Assembly (NCBI GenBank): GCA_023055355.1
Contig: JALJCS010000006.1
Location: forward strand, 33,982,501 to 34,046,500
Length of the DNA: 64,000 bases
From: Agelaius tricolor
Taxonomy: Eukaryota > Chordata > Aves > Passeriformes > Icteridae
Direction: 5' to 3'
This document shows positions 59,316-64,000 of the stretch, piece after piece (position 1 is the stretch's first letter; each line of letters begins with the position of its first letter). Position numbers and translations under genes: made by a program. The notes beneath the pieces were generated by a model, which was not told where the DNA came from, did no database searches, and saw nothing but the letters and a program-made list of their open reading frames with translations.

Positions 59316-60988
59316 GTACCAAACACAAAATGTATTGTGCTGTTGTAAGGACATTGCCTAGTAGATGTGTGTGCTTGCTTCTTAAATCATCTCCCAGTTA
59401 TGTGGTGGTAGTGTGCTTAAATTTTTTAGTGTCACCAGTGTCTTAAGCAGTTTAGATCCTTGGTTAGAGGCAAGGCAAAAGCCAGTTGCCCAAATTTTTT
59501 TATTTTAGAATTGTTGCTCTTCAGAAAAGATTGCTTTCTACTAGCTTATATGGATTCCTGTAAACTTCCATATATCTGACTTTCTTGAGTCTTACTGCCT
59601 TATTTTACATGAGGGACAGTTGGGTCCAGGAATCCTTTGCTTAAGATGCTAAAGATGCTTAAAGCCTCTGCTAAATAGTGGAGATTTTGATCTCCTTCAA
59701 ATGAGAGCCCTCCAATGTGGTGACATAAGCCTAAGTATGGATTATGTAATAGATCCTCTATTTAGGGCAGCTTTAGGCCTGAAGGGTCAAGGCATTTTTT
59801 TAAGATGAATGAGCTGAACTGAATTACCTTTTAGTATCGATGGGTTTGGATGATTATCTAATTGATCTCATGATCTCAGTAGATGCTATTTGAATTACAA
59901 GTAAAAGATTATACATTTTCTCATGTAGTTTCTGGATAAGGAGAAAACAAAATCATGCTTTTGTCTGGCTTTTTTTCTTCTAGGGCTCAAATAGTGAAAA
60001 AGCTGCTAAAATAAGAAATAGACAAGCTGCCAATAAGCAGTAAATTTTTCTTGTCATAACCAGGCTTATAAGACAATTTTGTTAAATAGGCAAAGTAGAT
60101 TCTCTCTGTTGAACTGTTTTCTATCTTAAGTTTTGGCCTCCTATAGAATTCAGACCTAATTTGGAAATAAATGCAGTATTATTTCCATGGTTGATAGCCT
60201 TTTGGATAAGTAAAGATACAATTATAGAGATGGCTATTTTCAGAATTCAGGTTTTTTGCTATTAATATTCTTTGAGCACATTTAACTATAAACATCTCTC
60301 CTCATTTTAGTTCTTTAAAAGTAAATAATATTAAAAACCTCTCTGTTTTGTCCATATCAGCATATTAATTTCAACTCAACACATTGTTATTAGTTAAGTA
60401 GTTATTGAAAGTATTTTAGATACGTGAATAATGAAAAGATATGGGAACATGATATTGCTTTTCTTCCCAGTGTACTTTTATTCTTTTCAGAATTACAAAA
60501 AATCCACATAACTTCAAGATGACTGCAGTGCCACTTATTTTGTTGCTATTAAGCCAGTTAAAGATGCTACAAGAAAATAGAATCTAGGTGCTAAAGGGAA
60601 TTTGAAGATAATCTGATCCATTCTCTGAATCTCTTAAGAGTCCTAAAATGCTCCTGTATTTTTGCTAGAGTAAAGAATTTGAATGTCCAGGTCACCCTAC
60701 CCCATTTATAGCCTCCTTTGTACTCAAATCACATAATTCCTGAACTCCTCTTTTGAATCTTCCGTTGCATTTTTTGCTTTATAATTCAAATACTGTCTGA
60801 GCTCATCCCTGGTTAAATGAGAGAACCATGACTTAGGAATTCATTTTGGTGTTCAGCGTTGGAAGCTCAGAAGAATATTCCAAATATTCATTAAATTACG
60901 GGGAGTGATAATTACTAAACACAGCTTGCCTGTGACAAAGAACTACTGAACTTAATTAAAGGTAGATATGACTGGAGTATTTTTGAGT

Positions 60989-61092
60989 AACCTGGTGTGA
61001 TGGAAGGTGTTCCTTCACCTGGCAGAGGGTTTGGATGTTGATGATCTTTAAGGTCCCTTCAAACCTCAAACCATTCTATGATTCTATAATCT
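60989..61092 (+). mobile_element. CR1 LINE 3' end
   Basis: AGTAACCTGGTGTGATGGAA, GGTGTTCCTTCACCTGGCAG, AGGGTTTGGATGTTGATGAT, CTTTAAGGTCCCTTCAAACC and CATTCTATGATTCTATAAT. This is a complete CR1 3' terminus ending in the ATTCTATG-type direct repeats. It is heavily 5' truncated, as most CR1 copies are. Confidence 0.92.
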
Positions 61093-64000
61093 TGGGAAAT
61101 ATAAAATCAGTAAGAGTAAATTTATGTGTGTTGGGGAAAATATTGCCGTGACAAAACCTGCAAGGAATGGTAATTCAGAAAATGAAGTTATTGTATAGAG
61201 TTCTAGCAGTGTCAGTTTAGTGTTAATATGATGCATAAATGTGTATTTCAGCACTGTTTGCTCAAACTGAGGATGAATTCATTTTTAAGAATTCAGATTC
61301 ATAAAAAACATACATATTTCTTTTCATATTTTTTTTAATAGGCATAGCCTTCCCTAGGCATCTGTGCAGCCAGAATTCTTTTTCAGATTCTTATTTTCTG
61401 GGCTCTCAGCTACACTATTCTTTCTCTCCATTTGACCATCCTAGTTTTGCCTTATGCACGTCATTTTCCTGGCTGTCGTTTTGATGATGTCTGTCCCTGG
61501 AAGGATTTTTAGGTTTTTTTCTTCATTGTGCGTCAGGACTGAGCTGCTTTCACTTTTCTTGTGTTTGCTCATTTGGTAGCAAGAGTTTCCAGTGCCTGCT
61601 GGATTTTCAGTCCTTGTCATGTTGTCCCACAGGCTCTCTGTAAACATCTACCAGGCTACTTCCTTTGAATTTGTTTTTAAAATTATCCCACAAATATAGC
61701 TAGATTGACACATGTCCTCCTACCACCTTAACCAAAATAGTTTTCATTGTACTCCCCACTTTTCCTGTATCCATCTGTTCTCTTTCTTCCTCATACTTGG
61801 ATTCTGAGTTGTTGGAGTAGAGTCTTGTCTTATTTATCCCATCCATACAGTGACTGACTTTATTTAATGATGCAAGTAATGAATGACATAGAAGGAGTAT
61901 ATTTTCTAACATGTACTCCAGCCATTCTGGATGCCATTAAAGGTAAACACAGTACACAGTATCTGTTAGAAAATAGTTAATCTGCGCTGCATGCAGAAAA
62001 ATACTAGGATGACAGCCATACAAACACTTCAAATGCTCCTGGTAGCTGAAAACTAAAGGAATAAAATCGATTTTGTTCGAATAGTTGGAACTCTTACTTC
62101 TCCACTGTTACTACTTAAGCTTTCCAGCAAAATGACACTTCCACTGAGCTGTTGAGCTTTTTTCCCTTACTGTTTGTTCAGGTTATTTATATTCTAAGTT
62201 AGTTTTTGACTGAGGTTCACCAAAATAAAACATGTAAGGAAATGTAATATTCTGGCAGATTAGATAATCCAGTAACAGAACAAAAGAAATTTATATACTT
62301 AACTATTGAGGAGCACTTTTGACTTGGTATATAGGTGGGCAATTGAGTTTTTATTTACAGTGTGAAAGGCAATGACTAGGTTCCCAATATTTCTGCAGTT
62401 ATCCCTGACTTGAAAGAGAATTTATGTTTTTTATGGTTTGGGTACTGTGGAGTTCAGCAGAACATGTTAATCCATGTCTTCTGAAATACTGCCTCTCATC
62501 AGCAGGTCTTGGCTCTTGGTTAGAAGCCATTGCATTTAAACTACTGTTTTGTAACTAGGGAGTGAAGGAATACTGCTCTGTCTATTATCATTGGACTTTG
62601 CACCTGAAAATATTTCATTTTTTTTGACTGCCATCAGTAGGACATGCTGATCTTCAAGTTACATCTTAGAATTGGATCTGTTACTGTATTTTTCATGAGA
62701 TTCACTGTCAAAAGAAAGCAATCTATAGTATTCATCACCACCATGTAAGCTCCAACGTCACCTGCTATGGCTAAAACAGTACTTGGAGACCCCTCTCAGC
62801 CAGTCTGAATGCTTTAAAATACCTGCTCTTCCTTTTTTTCTCTATGTTCTCATTTTAATAAGGCAGTTATCAAATTGTTTTAACTCCTTTCTCTACACTT
62901 GTCACAACATAATTTTCAATGTTTATTAGCACAATAGACTTTTGCTGATAGTTATTTATGTTTCTGAATTTTCTGTATTCTATCATTTTAACCTGTTTTT
63001 TTCTTGTTTGCTCTTTGTCCTGTCTACTTCTTTTTTTTATGCATTTTTTTTCTTCCTGTTTGTCCTTCCTCCTCAAATAACTCCACTAAGCCTCTGTCTC
63101 CAGGTACAGGTCACAGCAGCTCAGATTGTACTGTCATTGCCTGTACTCCCTGTAAACCTGTTCTTCTCCTGTGCCTTGAATATTCTTAAAACGACATTCT
63201 AGTGGGGAGGAGGGCAGGTGAAGAATTGCACTTAGATCAACTTAAATAGTATTAGTGATTAGGTGATGAATCATTTTTCTTTATGCTCACATGTTTGTCA
63301 CCATAGTTATTCACACCAGTCATATACCACATTTTTCCTGTATTATTTCTCATACATAACTCCCTTGGATGGTATTGGGTTTTTTTGTGAATCTGATATA
63401 TTTTGCAAATGAGTGGATGATTCCTAGGAGACATCTCATGTACTTCCTAATGATCTCACTCATTGGTACTAAGGCAAATACTTGACCAGCACAGACTTTT
63501 GCATTACTCTCTTGAGTTTGCCCCTTCACATGAAGCCTTTTTTTCCCCTCCTTTTAATGTAATGCCAGAAGAGAAAGAAGTTAGATTTCTGTGGAAGTGT
63601 AAGAGATTGATGACTATTGTCAGTGAAACAATGTATGCTCAGCCAGATCTGAACACTGGGAAAAATTACAGTGTGCCATAAATCAGTATCTTTATTAAGT
63701 CTGCATTCTAACATTCAATAAAATCAGAAACTTTTCAATAAAATCTCATGGGTCTCTCTTGAGTATCAAGACTGATAAACAAGAGATGGAAACAGCAGTC
63801 TGTGGAAAAAAAAATCCTCTCCTTTGTACCTCTCTTGTGTTTATGTCCTTTATTGACAGTCTTAATTCATTCTCATACATGTAGTGGCTGAACTTGACCC
63901 CCATTCAGAAATCTTGTCTGTCTTCACAGAGGAGTGTATTTGTGGAATACAGTTTTCTGTACATTGGGGGTGGAATACCATGAGTCAGTTTTCCAGGACA

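Larger units (their letters stand above)
57665..64000 (+). other. PLCL2: PLCL2 intron 4, 5' portion (continues past window)
   Basis: It starts with the consensus donor GTAAGT. No downstream PLCL2 exon was found before 64000. An A/C-only tract lies about 90 bp after the donor (57754-57823), a plus-strand solo LTR at 59015-59315, and a CR1 3' end at 60989-61092. From 61100 to 64000 I see only AT-rich unique sequence with T-rich runs. Confidence 0.85.

Noticed and set aside
1..64000. A bacterial, viral or CRISPR-type system
   Set aside because: There is no dense coding, no ribosome-binding-site-led gene array, and no regularly spaced repeats. All coding evidence is spliced vertebrate PLCL2, and the only retroviral traces are two solo LTRs without coding sequence.

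Overview
This 64 kb window is vertebrate nuclear DNA and almost certainly avian. It holds three coding exons with canonical GT/AG splice sites, very long AT-rich introns, CR1 (chicken repeat 1 type) LINE fragments in both orientations, and two solo LTRs of a family I recognise from bird genomes. There are no operons, no bacterial-type gene density, no CRISPR array and no tRNA or rRNA gene. The species cannot be read from the sequence.

The only protein-coding gene I can support is PLCL2 (phospholipase C-like 2, also called PRIP-2), on the + strand and incomplete at both ends. Exon 1 lies upstream of the window. Positions 1-36286 are the 3' part of intron 1, 36287-38773 is the large exon 2 (829 codons), 38774-42176 is intron 2, 42177-42380 is exon 3 (68 codons), 42381-57588 is intron 3, 57589-57664 is exon 4 (25 codons plus one base), and 57665-64000 is the start of intron 4. 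The last exons lie downstream. The three exons join in frame to about 922 residues. They carry a PP1-docking motif, a PH domain, EF-hand-like region, PLC X and Y boxes, a C2 domain and the start of the C-terminal region. The second catalytic histidine of true PLCs is threonine here, which agrees with the family being catalytically dead.

The rest is intron. Repeats supported from sequence are: an LTR on the - strand (3101-3597) and a shorter relative on the + strand (59015-59315); CR1 pieces at 19310-19831, 28165-28225, 28788-28860, 47930-48335, 50562-51082, 51432-51690, 51762-51880 and 60989-61092; A/C-only tracts at 29367-29459 and 57754-57823; an AT-rich minisatellite at 30625-30772; and several short tandem duplications and hairpins. 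The hairpins at 25639-25708 and 56770-56807 are the most structured unexplained sequences.

I see no convincing new biological system. The items most worth a second look are a Gly-to-Trp change in the C2 domain, the two strong hairpins, an abrupt drop in third-position GC inside exon 2, and a possible spliced, polyadenylated exon near 52066-52540 in intron 3.
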